The notes beneath the pieces were generated by a model, which was not told the DNA's origin, made no database searches, and saw only the letters and a program-made list of their open reading frames with translations. A stretch of 64,000 nt of DNA, taken from contig JAHYJR010000002.1 in NCBI GenBank assembly GCA_019429005.1, positions 1 to 64,000 of the forward strand, in the 5' to 3' direction. The position numbers and the translations under genes are program-made. Positions within the stretch are counted from its first letter, which is position 1, and each line of letters starts with the position of its first letter. Positions 25,562 through 35,438 of the stretch are shown piece after piece. This DNA is from Nanobdellati archaeon (GTDB lineage Archaea > EX4484-52 > GLR71).

Positions 25562-27232
25562 ATGAGTTCTGAATTAAGTCTACTTCAAAGCAATATTGCT
25601 GTTAAAAAAATTATTGAACCTCAATTTGATATTTCTTCTGAAGAACATATTGAACCTCAATTTGATATTTCTTCTGAAGAACGTCTTAAAATGATTCTAA
25701 ATAATTATGATAATTTTTTAGGTGAAAATATAGATTTTATCAGAGCTTTAATTGATGAAACAACAATGTTTTTAGATTCAGATAATCAAAGTATCTTACC
25801 TTATGCTGTAAATTTATATGATTATTTTCAAACGTATATAGATAATCTTTTTGAATCTGATGATAATATTTTTAGTGATCGTAAAAATAGTATCGGAATA
25901 AAATCTTTTTTATATTTCAATGCTGGAGTTATTGCAAAAAAACTATTTGAGCACACCCAAGATCTTTCTTGGGCTGAAAAAGGCTATATAGATAGTTTAA
26001 CATCTGGTAATTTAAGTTTAAGTCTTAATCCTAAACATACATCTCGTGCTTTTAGTTATGCTGGGTCATTTTCAAAATTGTTGTATGAAGGGACAGAAGA
26101 TATTAAGTGTTTAGAGGAATGGTACAATAATGATCTAAAATCGGGTGATTTATGTTTTGAAATTGAGCCGATATATGCATATAATTCTTATGTTGGTGCT
26201 AGTTTAGCTGCAAAAATTTTATATGAAAAAACAGATGATATTGATTGGCTTAAAGCGAGGTATAATCTTAATGAAAAATCTGGAGATTTATGTTTTAATG
26301 TTGATCCTAAACTAGCATATTATGCTTATGGTTTTGCTGGTAAAACTGCAGAACTTTTATATGAAAAAACGGGTTATATTAAATATCTTGAAGCATGGTA
26401 TGAAAATAATGTGAAATCTAGTTATTTAAGTTCAGATTGTGATCCAGAATACGCATATCACGCTTATAGTTATGTTGCTGAGTCTACAAAATTATTGTAT
26501 GATGAAACAAATAATCTTGATTGGCTTATAATATCTTTTAATAATAATATTAAATCTAATGATTTAAGTCTCGAACTTAATAAAGAACATGCATATAACT
26601 CTATACGTTATGCTGTAACTAGTGCAAAAACAATATTTGACAAAACAAATAATCTTGATTGGGCTAAATTGTTATATGAGACTCAGCTTAAATCTGCAAA
26701 GTTAAGTTTAGATATCAATCTTGAAAACGCATTTCATATATATAATTCTGCAGCTGATACTGCAAAGATTTTATTTGAAGAGACAGAAGATATAAACTGG
26801 TTAAAAGCACGATTTGATAATATTATTACATCTTCTAAATTACGTAGTGATATAAATAAGATTGAAGCTATTAAAGCGTTTAGTTATGTTGCAAACCAGT
26901 CTAAAATGCTATTTGAAGAAACAGGTGATCTTTATTGGGCAAAAAGTTGGTATGATAATGATCTATCTTCTGCAGAATTAAATAGTGATATTGATGTAAA
27001 AAAGGCTTCATATTCTAGAGGTTACGTTGCTGATGCTGCAAAAGTTTTGTATGAAATAACAAAGGATAAAAAATGGGCTGAAGAAGGTATAATTAATTAT
27101 GATATTTTTATAAATTATATTGAATTAGATCCTTATAGTTCCTATAATTTAATTCGAAAAATGAACGGGCGAAAAGAGTATTTAAAAAGTAAATTAAACT
27201 TAATTGAATCAAATATTATTATTAAAATATAA
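25562..27232 (+). CDS. protein with nine ~46-residue helical repeats
   Basis: This 556-residue soluble protein has from about residue 120 to 530 a 46-residue unit repeated nine times. Each begins with K-[IL]-L-[YF]-E-x-T-x-D-[IL]-x-W and continues with KSxDL, DPxxAYxAYxYA and SAK. One example is KILYEKTDDIDWLKARYNLN. The period and pattern suggest a TPR/Sel1-like alpha-solenoid for protein binding. Near the N-terminus IEPQFDISSEE occurs twice in a row through a short in-frame DNA duplication. No enzyme motif is seen. The RBS is TTGAT before ATG 25562. Confidence 0.75.
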   Translation: MSSELSLLQSNIAVKKIIEPQFDISSEEHIEPQFDISSEERLKMILNNYDNFLGENIDFIRALIDETTMFLDSDNQSILPYAVNLYDYFQTYIDNLFESDDNIFSDRKNSIGIKSFLYFNAGVIAKKLFEHTQDLSWAEKGYIDSLTSGNLSLSLNPKHTSRAFSYAGSFSKLLYEGTEDIKCLEEWYNNDLKSGDLCFEIEPIYAYNSYVGASLAAKILYEKTDDIDWLKARYNLNEKSGDLCFNVDPKLAYYAYGFAGKTAELLYEKTGYIKYLEAWYENNVKSSYLSSDCDPEYAYHAYSYVAESTKLLYDETNNLDWLIISFNNNIKSNDLSLELNKEHAYNSIRYAVTSAKTIFDKTNNLDWAKLLYETQLKSAKLSLDINLENAFHIYNSAADTAKILFEETEDINWLKARFDNIITSSKLRSDINKIEAIKAFSYVANQSKMLFEETGDLYWAKSWYDNDLSSAELNSDIDVKKASYSRGYVADAAKVLYEITKDKKWAEEGIINYDIFINYIELDPYSSYNLIRKMNGRKEYLKSKLNLIESNIIIKI

Positions 27233-27240
27233 TTAAATTT

Positions 27241-27379
27241 ATTCTTCTTTTAAAAATATTCTTCTTTTAAAAATATTCTTCTTTTAAAAATATTCTTCTT
27301 TTAAAAATATTCTTCTTTTAAAAAGATTCTTCTTTTAAAAATATTCTTCTTTTAAAAATATTATTCTTTTAAAATTATT
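27241..27379 (+). repeat. 17-bp tandem array containing TATA-like cores
   Basis: Seven 17-bp units (ATTCTTCTTTTAAAAAT; the fifth ends in G) run head to tail from 27241 to 27359. An eighth, degenerate unit follows at 27360-27379. Each unit carries TTTTAAAAAT, which resembles an archaeal TATA box. The last, degenerate unit lies about 25 bases before the glycosyltransferase ATG, where the working TATA box should be. No spacers, so not a CRISPR array. Confidence 0.95.
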
Positions 27380-27395
27380 AATCTAATATACATCT

Positions 27396-28547
27396 ATGTT
27401 TGAAACAAATCTCAAGATTGCAATAATTGGTTGGGGATTTCCACCCAAGATTGAAGGTGGTCTTGATATACATGTATATGAAACGGCTATTAGATTTGCT
27501 AAATTAGGGTATGTAATACATCTTTTTTTACCTGATTTTAATTGTCCTAAATATAAAAATCAAAAATTACCACAAAATCTTGTAATACATCCAATAATGA
27601 TAAATCCAAAAATTACAGATATAAATATTCTGATAAAAACAGTTGAACAATATAATCTAAAAATTATTTCTGAACTTAAAAATTTAGATTTTGATATGAT
27701 ACATACCCATGATTGGTTTGGTGTAGATTCGGGTGTTTGGGTCAAAAACAATCTAAAAAAACCATGGATTACAACATTTCATTCTCTTGAATATATGCGC
27801 TCCACCATACAAGATGATTCAAGTCTAATTTCACTTTTCGAGAAAAAAGCTATAGCGACTAGTGATGTTTTAATAACTGTAAGTAATTTTATGGTGTCTG
27901 AGATAAAAACATTTTACAATATTAAAAAACAAATGTTTGTAGTATATAATTCAGGTAGTATAAATCAAGATGATTACAAAAAAACATTTGAGAAAAAAGA
28001 TACAAATACAAAAAATATATTATATATTGGGCGTCTTGCATCACAGAAAGGTATAGAATACTTTTTAACAGCAATAAAAGAAGTTATAAAAACAGAAAAA
28101 TGTGTAAAGTGTATCATTGTAGGTAGTGGTTATATGTCTGAAAGCCTTAAGAAACATGCAAAAAATTTAGGTATTGAAAATAATGTATTTTTTGAAGGTT
28201 TTGTTAAATCCGAAACACTTTCAGATTATTATCAAAATGCAGACATTTTCATATCACCTTCAATCTATGAACCTTTTGGTATAACTATTGTTGATGCAAT
28301 GCGTATTGGTATACCTGTTATTGCTACAGATAAAACAGGTGCTGTTGAATCTTTAATTAATGGTAAAGATTATATTAAAGTAAAAACTAGAAGTTCTGAT
28401 GAAATTTCAAGTGCAATAACCCGACTTTTATCTGATGATATCTTAAGAAAATCAATTGGTTCTAATGGTAAAAAAGCAGTTGAAATGTATAGTTGGGACA
28501 AATGTGCTAAAGAATTGTCTGATATATATCATTCAACAAATTATTGA
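27396..28547 (+). CDS. GT4-type glycosyltransferase (glycogen/starch synthase-like)
   Basis: This 383-residue GT-B enzyme has an N-terminal glycogen-synthase-like loop (GWGFPPKIEGGLDIHVYE), IHTHDWFGVDSG, ILYIGRLASQKGIEYF and SIYEPFGITIVDAMRIGIP with the EX7E motif. The pattern resembles archaeal glycogen synthases that use UDP- or ADP-glucose, but other GT4 roles are possible. With the alpha-glucan phosphorylase at 62.3 kb it could form a storage-polysaccharide cycle. Its promoter lies at the end of a 17-bp tandem array. Confidence 0.82.
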   Translation: MFETNLKIAIIGWGFPPKIEGGLDIHVYETAIRFAKLGYVIHLFLPDFNCPKYKNQKLPQNLVIHPIMINPKITDINILIKTVEQYNLKIISELKNLDFDMIHTHDWFGVDSGVWVKNNLKKPWITTFHSLEYMRSTIQDDSSLISLFEKKAIATSDVLITVSNFMVSEIKTFYNIKKQMFVVYNSGSINQDDYKKTFEKKDTNTKNILYIGRLASQKGIEYFLTAIKEVIKTEKCVKCIIVGSGYMSESLKKHAKNLGIENNVFFEGFVKSETLSDYYQNADIFISPSIYEPFGITIVDAMRIGIPVIATDKTGAVESLINGKDYIKVKTRSSDEISSAITRLLSDDILRKSIGSNGKKAVEMYSWDKCAKELSDIYHSTNY

Positions 28548-28560
28548 ATAAAAATTAAGA

Positions 28561-28758
28561 TTATCCCTTCCAATTTAAACTTTGTATGATTCGTTTTGCA
28601 TCAATCTCATCTTTTGCATGCCATACTTGCCTTTTTCTTAGAACTAAAGAAATCGTGTGTGTCTTTCCGCAATTTGTGCATTTTGATGTTTTTGATCCAA
28701 CAATATAACCTTTAGCTCTCCTGCATTTGTCACATATGAAGACATTAACTTTGACCAT
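28561..28758 (-). CDS. small zinc-ribbon protein
   Basis: This 65-residue protein carries CDKC and CTNC, two CxxC knuckles 15 residues apart that form a zinc ribbon, followed by a basic stretch (LVLRKRQVW). It ends in a short helix. Such proteins often bind nucleic acid or ribosomes in archaea. The precise family is not recognised. It is convergent with the glycosyltransferase and lies 101 bases beyond the end of the PEP-synthase gene, on the same strand. Confidence 0.7.
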   Translation of the reverse strand: MVKVNVFICDKCRRAKGYIVGSKTSKCTNCGKTHTISLVLRKRQVWHAKDEIDAKRIIQSLNWKG

Positions 28759-28859
28759 GAGATTATTTGTAGTGTTTAGAATAAATATATTAAATATAGT
28801 AATGATAAGACAATTAGACTTAAATCTAGTTTATTAAAAAATAAAAAAAGGAAAGATGC

Positions 28860-31304
28860 TTAATTGCATCTTCCAAGTGCTTGTTCTTTCTCAAATATCT
28901 TGATTCTTGTCTTAATGATTGTATCAGGGTTAAGTGATATGGAATCAATACCTTCCTCAACAAGGAATTCAGCAAAGTCTGGGAAATCACTAGGTGCCTG
29001 TCCACAGATACCAATCTTCTTGCCTCTTTCCTTTGCAGTTTTTATAACAGAACGTATAAGTCTTTTAACAGCCTCATTCCTTTCATCATATATATGTGCT
29101 ACAAGGTTAGAATCTCTGTCAAGACCAAGCGTAAGCTGTGTTAAGTCATTTGAACCGATTGAAAATCCATCAAAGATATCACAGAACTGATCTGCCAATA
29201 TAACATTAGCTGGAATCTCACACATAACATAGAGTTCAAGACCTTTATCCCCTTTAACAACACCGTTTTCAGCTAAGATTTCAATAACTTTATTTCCTTC
29301 TTCAACAGTCCTACAGAACGGAACCATGATTTTCACATTCACAAGTCCAAATTCATTTCTAACTTTCTTTATAGCTTCTGCTTCTAATAAAAATGCTTCT
29401 TTGTATTTGTCATCATAGTATCTTGAAGCACCTCGCCATCCAATCATAGGATTGTCTTCAACAGGTTCGAAAAGTTTACCGCCTATTAAATTAGCATATT
29501 CATTGCTTTTGAAATCAGAAAGTCTAACAATTGCAGGCTTTGGATAGAATGCAGCAGCAATCATACCGATACCTTGAGCGAGTTTATCAATATAGAATTG
29601 CCTCTTATCTGCATAACCAACAGTAATCTCATCAATTTGTTTTATCACTTCAGCATTTTTAGGATCCTTTTTGATTTCATTGTATTTGATTAATGCAAGT
29701 GGATGTATCTTAATATGTGAATTTATAATAAATTCTTCTCTTGCAAGACCAACACCATCATTAGGTACCATTGATTGTTCAAATGCCTGTTCTGGTGTCC
29801 CAATATTTGTCATAATCAATGTTTTTGTCCTTGGCACACTTTCTAGATTAACCTCTTCAACATCAAATTTGAGTTTTCCATCATAAACGATACCGCTTGA
29901 ACCTGAAGCACATGAAACTGTAAGCACTTTTCCACTTTTAATCTTTTCAGTTGCATCTCCACAACCTACAACGCAAGGTATTCCAAGTTCTCTTGATATT
30001 ATAGCTGCATGACATGTTCTACCACCACGATTTGTTACAATTGCAGATGCAATCTTCATTATAGGTTCCCAATCAGGATCAGTCATATCTGTTACAAGAA
30101 CCTCACCTTTCTTGAATTTACCAATATCATGGACATCTTTTATGACGTTTGCAATTCCAGAACCAATTTTTGCACCTATACTTTCACCTTCAGTTATAAC
30201 TGCAGATGTTTCTTTCAATACATAAGTCTGTAAGATATTATGGTTTTTCTGTGAATGTACAGTTTCAGGTCTTGCCTGAACAATGAATAAATCACCAGTT
30301 TCACCGTCTTTTGCCCATTCCATATCCATTGGTTTAAAATGACCTGCTTTTTCAGAATAATGATCTTCAATAGTACAAGCCCATTTTGCAAGAGTCAATA
30401 TTTCATCTTCACTAATTGCAAATTGTCTCTGATCTTCAAGAGTTACAGGAATATTTTTTGTAGGATGTGCACTATCTTTTGTATAAACCATTTTTATCAT
30501 TTTAGAACCTATACTTTTCTTGATTATAGGTTTTTTGCCTTCTTTTAATGTTGGTTTAAATACATAATACTCATCAGGATTTACTGCACCTTGTACAACA
30601 TTTTCACCAAGACCATATGCAGCTGTTATAAATACAACATTTTCAAAACCACTTTCAGTATCAATTGAGAACATTACACCAGATGTAGCTTTATCACTTC
30701 GTACCATTTTCTGTACGCCAATTGAAAGACCAATTGAGAAATGATCAAAATCTTTATCAACTCGGTATGAAATTGCTCTGTTTGTGAAAAGTGATGCAAA
30801 ACATTTTTTACATGCAATTATAAGTTCTTCAGGACCTCTTATATTCAAAAAAGTTTCTTGTTGTCCAGCAAAACTAGCATCAGGAAGATCTTCAGCTGTT
30901 GCAGAACTTCTTACAGCGACATCAGTTTCATCTGTACCATAATGTTTGCAAAGACTAGTATAGGATTCAATTATTTCTTTCTTAAGATCTTCTGGAATCT
31001 CAGCCTTTAGAATTGTATCTCTGACTTTTTTACCACGAACCATAAGGTTTTCCATATCAGTTGTATTAAGATCAGATAAAATTTCTTTTATTTTATCTTT
31101 AATTCCTGCTTTTTCTAATATGTAATGATATGCTTTAGCAGTTATAGCAAACCCGTTAGGTATTTTTACACCTTTATCAGTAAGATTTCTATACATCTCA
31201 CCAAGAGAAGCATTCTTCCCACCTACAAATGGTACATCTTCGATACCAAGTTGGTCAAACCATAATATTAACTTATCATTTTTGTCGTCTGTAATTTTTA
31301 TCAA
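28860..31304 (-). CDS. ppsA: phosphoenolpyruvate synthase
   Basis: This 814-residue enzyme converts pyruvate, ATP and water to PEP, AMP and phosphate; in archaea it also works in the glycolytic direction. It has an N-terminal ATP-grasp domain (GGKNASLGEM, AVRSSATAEDLPDASFAGQQ), a swivelling phosphohistidine domain (GGRTCHAAIISRELGIPCVV, His432) and a C-terminal TIM barrel (GWRGASRYYD, FSIGSNDLTQLTLGLDRDS, the catalytic Cys767 in GICGQAPSDFPDF). The only standard start is TTG 31304. A GGTTGAT followed four bases later by ATT is the same arrangement as at RNase J. Confidence 0.93.
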   Translation of the reverse strand: MIKITDDKNDKLILWFDQLGIEDVPFVGGKNASLGEMYRNLTDKGVKIPNGFAITAKAYHYILEKAGIKDKIKEILSDLNTTDMENLMVRGKKVRDTILKAEIPEDLKKEIIESYTSLCKHYGTDETDVAVRSSATAEDLPDASFAGQQETFLNIRGPEELIIACKKCFASLFTNRAISYRVDKDFDHFSIGLSIGVQKMVRSDKATSGVMFSIDTESGFENVVFITAAYGLGENVVQGAVNPDEYYVFKPTLKEGKKPIIKKSIGSKMIKMVYTKDSAHPTKNIPVTLEDQRQFAISEDEILTLAKWACTIEDHYSEKAGHFKPMDMEWAKDGETGDLFIVQARPETVHSQKNHNILQTYVLKETSAVITEGESIGAKIGSGIANVIKDVHDIGKFKKGEVLVTDMTDPDWEPIMKIASAIVTNRGGRTCHAAIISRELGIPCVVGCGDATEKIKSGKVLTVSCASGSSGIVYDGKLKFDVEEVNLESVPRTKTLIMTNIGTPEQAFEQSMVPNDGVGLAREEFIINSHIKIHPLALIKYNEIKKDPKNAEVIKQIDEITVGYADKRQFYIDKLAQGIGMIAAAFYPKPAIVRLSDFKSNEYANLIGGKLFEPVEDNPMIGWRGASRYYDDKYKEAFLLEAEAIKKVRNEFGLVNVKIMVPFCRTVEEGNKVIEILAENGVVKGDKGLELYVMCEIPANVILADQFCDIFDGFSIGSNDLTQLTLGLDRDSNLVAHIYDERNEAVKRLIRSVIKTAKERGKKIGICGQAPSDFPDFAEFLVEEGIDSISLNPDTIIKTRIKIFEKEQALGRCN

Positions 31305-31504
31305 CCTTAAAGAATATATTTTAACAGAGCTTATTATCTGTTATTATTAATTGAATATGGTCCATATAAATAGTTTTATTGTAACTGTTTTTATTCAACA
31401 GTGATGATTTTAAGAATATTTTAATTAATCTATATTAAGATATGTTAGATATGAAACTAATTAAAAAATAAGAATAAATAATTATAAAATCAAAGAATAA
31501 AATA

Positions 31505-34036
31505 TCAATAATCAGGTTCACCCTTATACCGTTCTCTTTTAGCTCTTAAGATATCAAGAAGTAATTTTCTTTCACTTCTTGCTGTAATGTACTTAATCAT
31601 GTTGATATCATCTTTTTTAACAATAAGGGAATCAATACCAAATTGAACAAATTTCTCAATCATATTATGATTTTTAAGTATTGAGCCATAAATTGAAACT
31701 TTTATTCCTGCATTTTTGTATTCTTTGATTGTTTGGTGGATAAGTCTTAGAACTGACTTATGTTCACTATTGAAATGCTTATTGACTGCAATGTTATCTC
31801 TATCAACTGCGAGCATATGTTCTGAAAGTGCATCAGCATCAATTGCAGCAAATGACACACCGCATGCTGCCATATCGTTTGCGAGAAATGCACTTGAAGG
31901 TATTTCTATATTTATACCAATATTTAATTTATCACTTTCAATTCCAAGATTTGTAATCATGTTTCGAACAGTTTGAACTTCAGTTGTATCATGAATAAAT
32001 GGAAGGAGTATTTGTATGTTATTATAACCTCTATTTATTACTCGCTCAATTGCTTTTATTTCAGCATAAAACATTTTAGGATCATCAATTGCACGTCTTG
32101 TTCCAGACCATCCTGTTATTGGATTTGTTTCGTTTTTTTCGGTTTCACTCCCTGGTATTTGTTTCAAAATATTGCTTTTAATACCAAATAATCTGTACAC
32201 TACAGGGTTTGGATACGCTTTTTCAGCTAAAGCTAATAAATGATCTTCAAGATATTTAATTAGATTATCTTCCATACCTTCATCAATAATTTTGTATGGT
32301 ATTTTTCCTAATTTAAGAACAATAACTTCAGAAGGAATTATACCTATACCATCGCAGTTATCTGGAATTTGATTCAAATCATCATAAGATTCCATAAAAA
32401 GCATTACTTTGGTTGCAGTCATAACATCATTATTATTTGTAGTTTGTGCTTGAGCCATATTATCAATTTTTTGTTCATCTTTTTGTTCTATTGATTGTTG
32501 TCTGTCTAGTTGTTGTATTTGTGCAGATATTGGTGTATATTGATTTTGTTGTGGCGAATAATTAGATTGTTCATTTTGTGAATTTTGATGTACATTTTGT
32601 TGAGTTTGTAATGGTGTTTCAGTATATGACATATTTGTCATAGGTTGTGTGTTTTGGTGTTGATTAGTATTTTCCATAGTATTTGGTAATTCTGTAACAG
32701 TTCCATCTAATGTGTTTATTATTACCATTTTATCTTCTTCTAATTCCGTTTTAGATTCTTTTTTGATTAAAAGTGGTATTGAACATTCTCTACAAAGTGT
32801 TGACATATGCCCAGTTATACTACCTTGTTCTATAATTATACCACTCAATCTATTTATCACATATATTATTGACTTATTTAAATTTGCTAGTGATATTATA
32901 TCGCCCGCATTTATTTTAGAATAATCTGAAATACCATGTATAATTTTTATATTACCTTGTCCATAACCTAGTGATATACCAATACCATTAAGTAAAATAT
33001 TTCCATTTTGAATGTTTTGTTGTGATATCGTTTTAGTATGTGATTTTATGGGTGAAGATTGAACAATATAAAGTCTATCTCTTTTAATAGCCCATTCAAT
33101 ACTTTGAGGAGGACCTTGTATCTTTTCAATTTTTAATGCAATTTTAAATATAAATTTAACTTCTTCTTCACTAAGGCTTTCTTTAAATCGTTTATCAAGC
33201 TCAAGATTCTCTTTAATTATGTCACCGCTTATTGCATGTTTTATAAATCGCCATTCTTTTTGATTAATTTTTTTACCCTTTAAATTTGAATTATCTTTTT
33301 CGAGAATATAGACATCAGGGGTAATCTCATCAGTAGTTACAATACCTGGACCGAAACAACTTTCAATCATAATTTCATTTTGATTATCTGTTATTGTATT
33401 TATTGTAGTGACTGTACCGGATTTATCCGCATCAATCATAACTTGTATTATTACTGCGATATTTATTTCATTATTTTTACTGTATTTATTAAAAGCAAAT
33501 ATAGCTTCAGGTGTAAATGCAGATATCCAACATTGTTTAATTTTATCTATAATACCTTGCAGACCATTGACATATAATGATGAAGTCATAAAACCGTTAA
33601 AAGATATTTTTGAATCTTTTTGATGATATATACTAGGACGTATACACACAGATACATCGTTATTTGATGCATTAAGCATATTAAGCTGTTGATTACTTAC
33701 GCCTTGAAGCCCTTTACCATTTCCAAGAGTTTCATATGCAATTTTAATTTCATCTTTCATTTCTTTAGAGATTTTTCCAGATAAAATCAAATCTCTTATT
33801 TCTTTTGTTTTTGAAAATAATATTTCATGATTATTTACATCAATCTCATTAGCATTCATAACAACTTCATAAATATTATTATCTGCAAGAAATGCTTCAA
33901 AAGCCTTATTTGTTAGTACAAATCCTTCTGGAACCGATATGTTTGATTTTATAAGTCTTGTAAGAGTTAAAGCTTTCATTCCAACAAGATGAATGTTTTC
34001 ATTATTGATATCTTCAAGCCTTATCGTATATGTCAT
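31505..34036 (-). CDS. divergent PEP-synthase paralogue with Asn/Gln-rich linker
   Basis: This 843-residue protein has the full PEP-synthase layout but eroded catalytic sites. The phosphohistidine is kept (SITGHMSTLC, His410). The ATP-grasp motif RSSATAEDLPDASF has become RPSIYHQKDSKISF, GWRGA is GWSGT, SNDLTQ is DADALS, and the Cys motif CGQAPSD is YGSILKN, so the PEP-forming Cys is absent. Residues about 454-540 form an Asn/Gln-rich, low-complexity linker between the His and barrel domains. It is likely a non-catalytic or regulatory partner. It sits 200 bases upstream of ppsA. Confidence 0.8.
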   Translation of the reverse strand: MTYTIRLEDINNENIHLVGMKALTLTRLIKSNISVPEGFVLTNKAFEAFLADNNIYEVVMNANEIDVNNHEILFSKTKEIRDLILSGKISKEMKDEIKIAYETLGNGKGLQGVSNQQLNMLNASNNDVSVCIRPSIYHQKDSKISFNGFMTSSLYVNGLQGIIDKIKQCWISAFTPEAIFAFNKYSKNNEINIAVIIQVMIDADKSGTVTTINTITDNQNEIMIESCFGPGIVTTDEITPDVYILEKDNSNLKGKKINQKEWRFIKHAISGDIIKENLELDKRFKESLSEEEVKFIFKIALKIEKIQGPPQSIEWAIKRDRLYIVQSSPIKSHTKTISQQNIQNGNILLNGIGISLGYGQGNIKIIHGISDYSKINAGDIISLANLNKSIIYVINRLSGIIIEQGSITGHMSTLCRECSIPLLIKKESKTELEEDKMVIINTLDGTVTELPNTMENTNQHQNTQPMTNMSYTETPLQTQQNVHQNSQNEQSNYSPQQNQYTPISAQIQQLDRQQSIEQKDEQKIDNMAQAQTTNNNDVMTATKVMLFMESYDDLNQIPDNCDGIGIIPSEVIVLKLGKIPYKIIDEGMEDNLIKYLEDHLLALAEKAYPNPVVYRLFGIKSNILKQIPGSETEKNETNPITGWSGTRRAIDDPKMFYAEIKAIERVINRGYNNIQILLPFIHDTTEVQTVRNMITNLGIESDKLNIGINIEIPSSAFLANDMAACGVSFAAIDADALSEHMLAVDRDNIAVNKHFNSEHKSVLRLIHQTIKEYKNAGIKVSIYGSILKNHNMIEKFVQFGIDSLIVKKDDINMIKYITARSERKLLLDILRAKRERYKGEPDY

Positions 34037-34225
34037 ATTAACCAAAGAAATATTATGTTTTACTTATTAAAAAACTATTTGTTATTTATCTATTATTTAT
34101 AGATTAGATGATTTTTGAACCTTTTAATATATATATATATATATTAAATTATTTTGATTAAAAATTGATTAATAAATATTATAAAATACTTCAAAAAAAA
34201 AGAAAAAAAGTAAGAATTTGAAAGA

Positions 34226-34840
34226 TTACTCTTTTACATTCTCTTCAACTGTAGCGTCAACAACTGTTGTAGTTTCAACAACCTTTTCTTTAATTGGTGT
34301 ATCAACTACTTTTTTGTTAAGTGGTGTAACAACAAGCTTAGTACTATATGGTATTTTCATACTAGCTCTTTTACAAGCTTCTTTTACAATATTTGAATAT
34401 TTCTTAAAAGATCTTACTGAAAATATTGCTTGTTTTTGTTTAACTCTTGCAGCACGACCAGCTGGTTTACCAAATGGTTTTCTCATACCATCATAAAACC
34501 TATCTGCTTGCGCAACAGCAGCTTGTGCATGAGCTCTTAAAATATTATGTGGGTGAACTCTTATTTTTAAACGAAAATCTTGTGTTGTAATATTTTTTCT
34601 TAAATAACCATTTGCAGAAACACGACATGCTTCAAGAGCATTATGTCGTATTTGCATATCTCTATCAGGATATACTAAAAATTCGATATCATACTCATCA
34701 TTTAATTTACCCGTATCAAACTTGTTGATTTTTGATCCTGGAATACCTTTAATATAATTTTTTTTATGCACTCTTTTTGCAGTTCTTGTATAAGGTCTCC
34801 CTTTATAATCTCTATCTACACTTGCAGGTCTTAATCCCAT
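34226..34840 (-). CDS. rpl10e: large ribosomal subunit protein L10e (uL16)
   Basis: This 204-residue ribosomal protein, called L10e in archaea and uL16 in the common nomenclature, begins MGLRPASVDRDYKGRPYTRT and contains DMQIRHNALEACRVSANGYL and LKIRVHPHNILRAHAQAAVAQ, all typical. Family members are about 170-180 residues; this one has a Thr/Val/Glu-rich tail (residues about 173-204) that is not typical. It sits at the peptidyl-transferase and tRNA-binding region. The RBS is GGTGT before the ATG. Confidence 0.93.
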   Translation of the reverse strand: MGLRPASVDRDYKGRPYTRTAKRVHKKNYIKGIPGSKINKFDTGKLNDEYDIEFLVYPDRDMQIRHNALEACRVSANGYLRKNITTQDFRLKIRVHPHNILRAHAQAAVAQADRFYDGMRKPFGKPAGRAARVKQKQAIFSVRSFKKYSNIVKEACKRASMKIPYSTKLVVTPLNKKVVDTPIKEKVVETTTVVDATVEENVKE

Positions 34841-34931
34841 TTAAACACCATTTAATTATTTTTTTATTGTTTTTTAATATTATTGATTATCCTTTTAACA
34901 TTACCTTATACATTTTTAGATGAAAAGCTTT

Positions 34932-35228
34932 TTAAATCTTCTTTAGTCTTTCCTTTACTTTTTCAATAGAAAATTTAGACATTTTGCCAATACTTTCTTT
35001 TGTTTTCTCATCAAGAAAACCTTCAATTATCAAATATTCTTGAAGTACTTTTATAATAGGTTCTTTAGATATCTTTGCCGCCATCAAAATCATTGCAGCG
35101 GGTATTTTTGTCATAAGTTCGTCTTCAAGCGCATTTATGGATGAACTCATGTTTGAATTTGCAAGGAATACTCTTTTTCGCCTAGTATTATCTATCTGTT
35201 TTTCTTTATTATTTATATCGTTTACCAT
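34932..35228 (-). CDS. hypothetical helical protein
   Basis: This 98-residue basic protein has no signal or membrane segment and is probably all-helical (ALEDELMTKIPAAMILMAAK, then KVLQEYLIIEGFLDEKTK). No family is recognised. It is co-directional with L10e, 91 bases downstream, so a shared transcript is possible. The small basic character could fit ribosome or nucleic-acid association, which is only a suggestion. Confidence 0.55.
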   Translation of the reverse strand: MVNDINNKEKQIDNTRRKRVFLANSNMSSSINALEDELMTKIPAAMILMAAKISKEPIIKVLQEYLIIEGFLDEKTKESIGKMSKFSIEKVKERLKKI

Positions 35229-35438
35229 TGTTGTTACCCAGAATATATAAAATAATAATATTTGTTATTAAATTATGAGGTTTAGACTATTTATATGTTT
35301 CTAAAAATGTGACATTTTTATATATGTTATATAAGTATGGTTATACGGGCGAGTGATAAAAATGATAACAATTATAAAGTTTTAACTTAAATAAATATTA
35401 TCTGATTATAATTAATGATAATGTTTTTAAGGATATAT

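Noticed and set aside
27241..27379. CRISPR array
   Set aside because: The 17-bp units are directly adjacent with no spacers, and no cas genes are in the window.
32460..32680. Frameshift or insertion in the PEP-synthase paralogue
   Set aside because: The Asn/Gln-rich segment stays in frame and joins two well-aligned domains, so it is a true linker.
34125..34145. (TA)n run as regulatory or unwinding element
   Set aside because: Simple microsatellite in very AT-rich DNA; no supporting context. A similar run is at about 39158-39172.
35281..35420. Possible riboswitch or attenuator before the AAA gene
   Set aside because: Only AT-rich promoter-like sequence is seen; no stable stem or conserved motif can be supported by eye.
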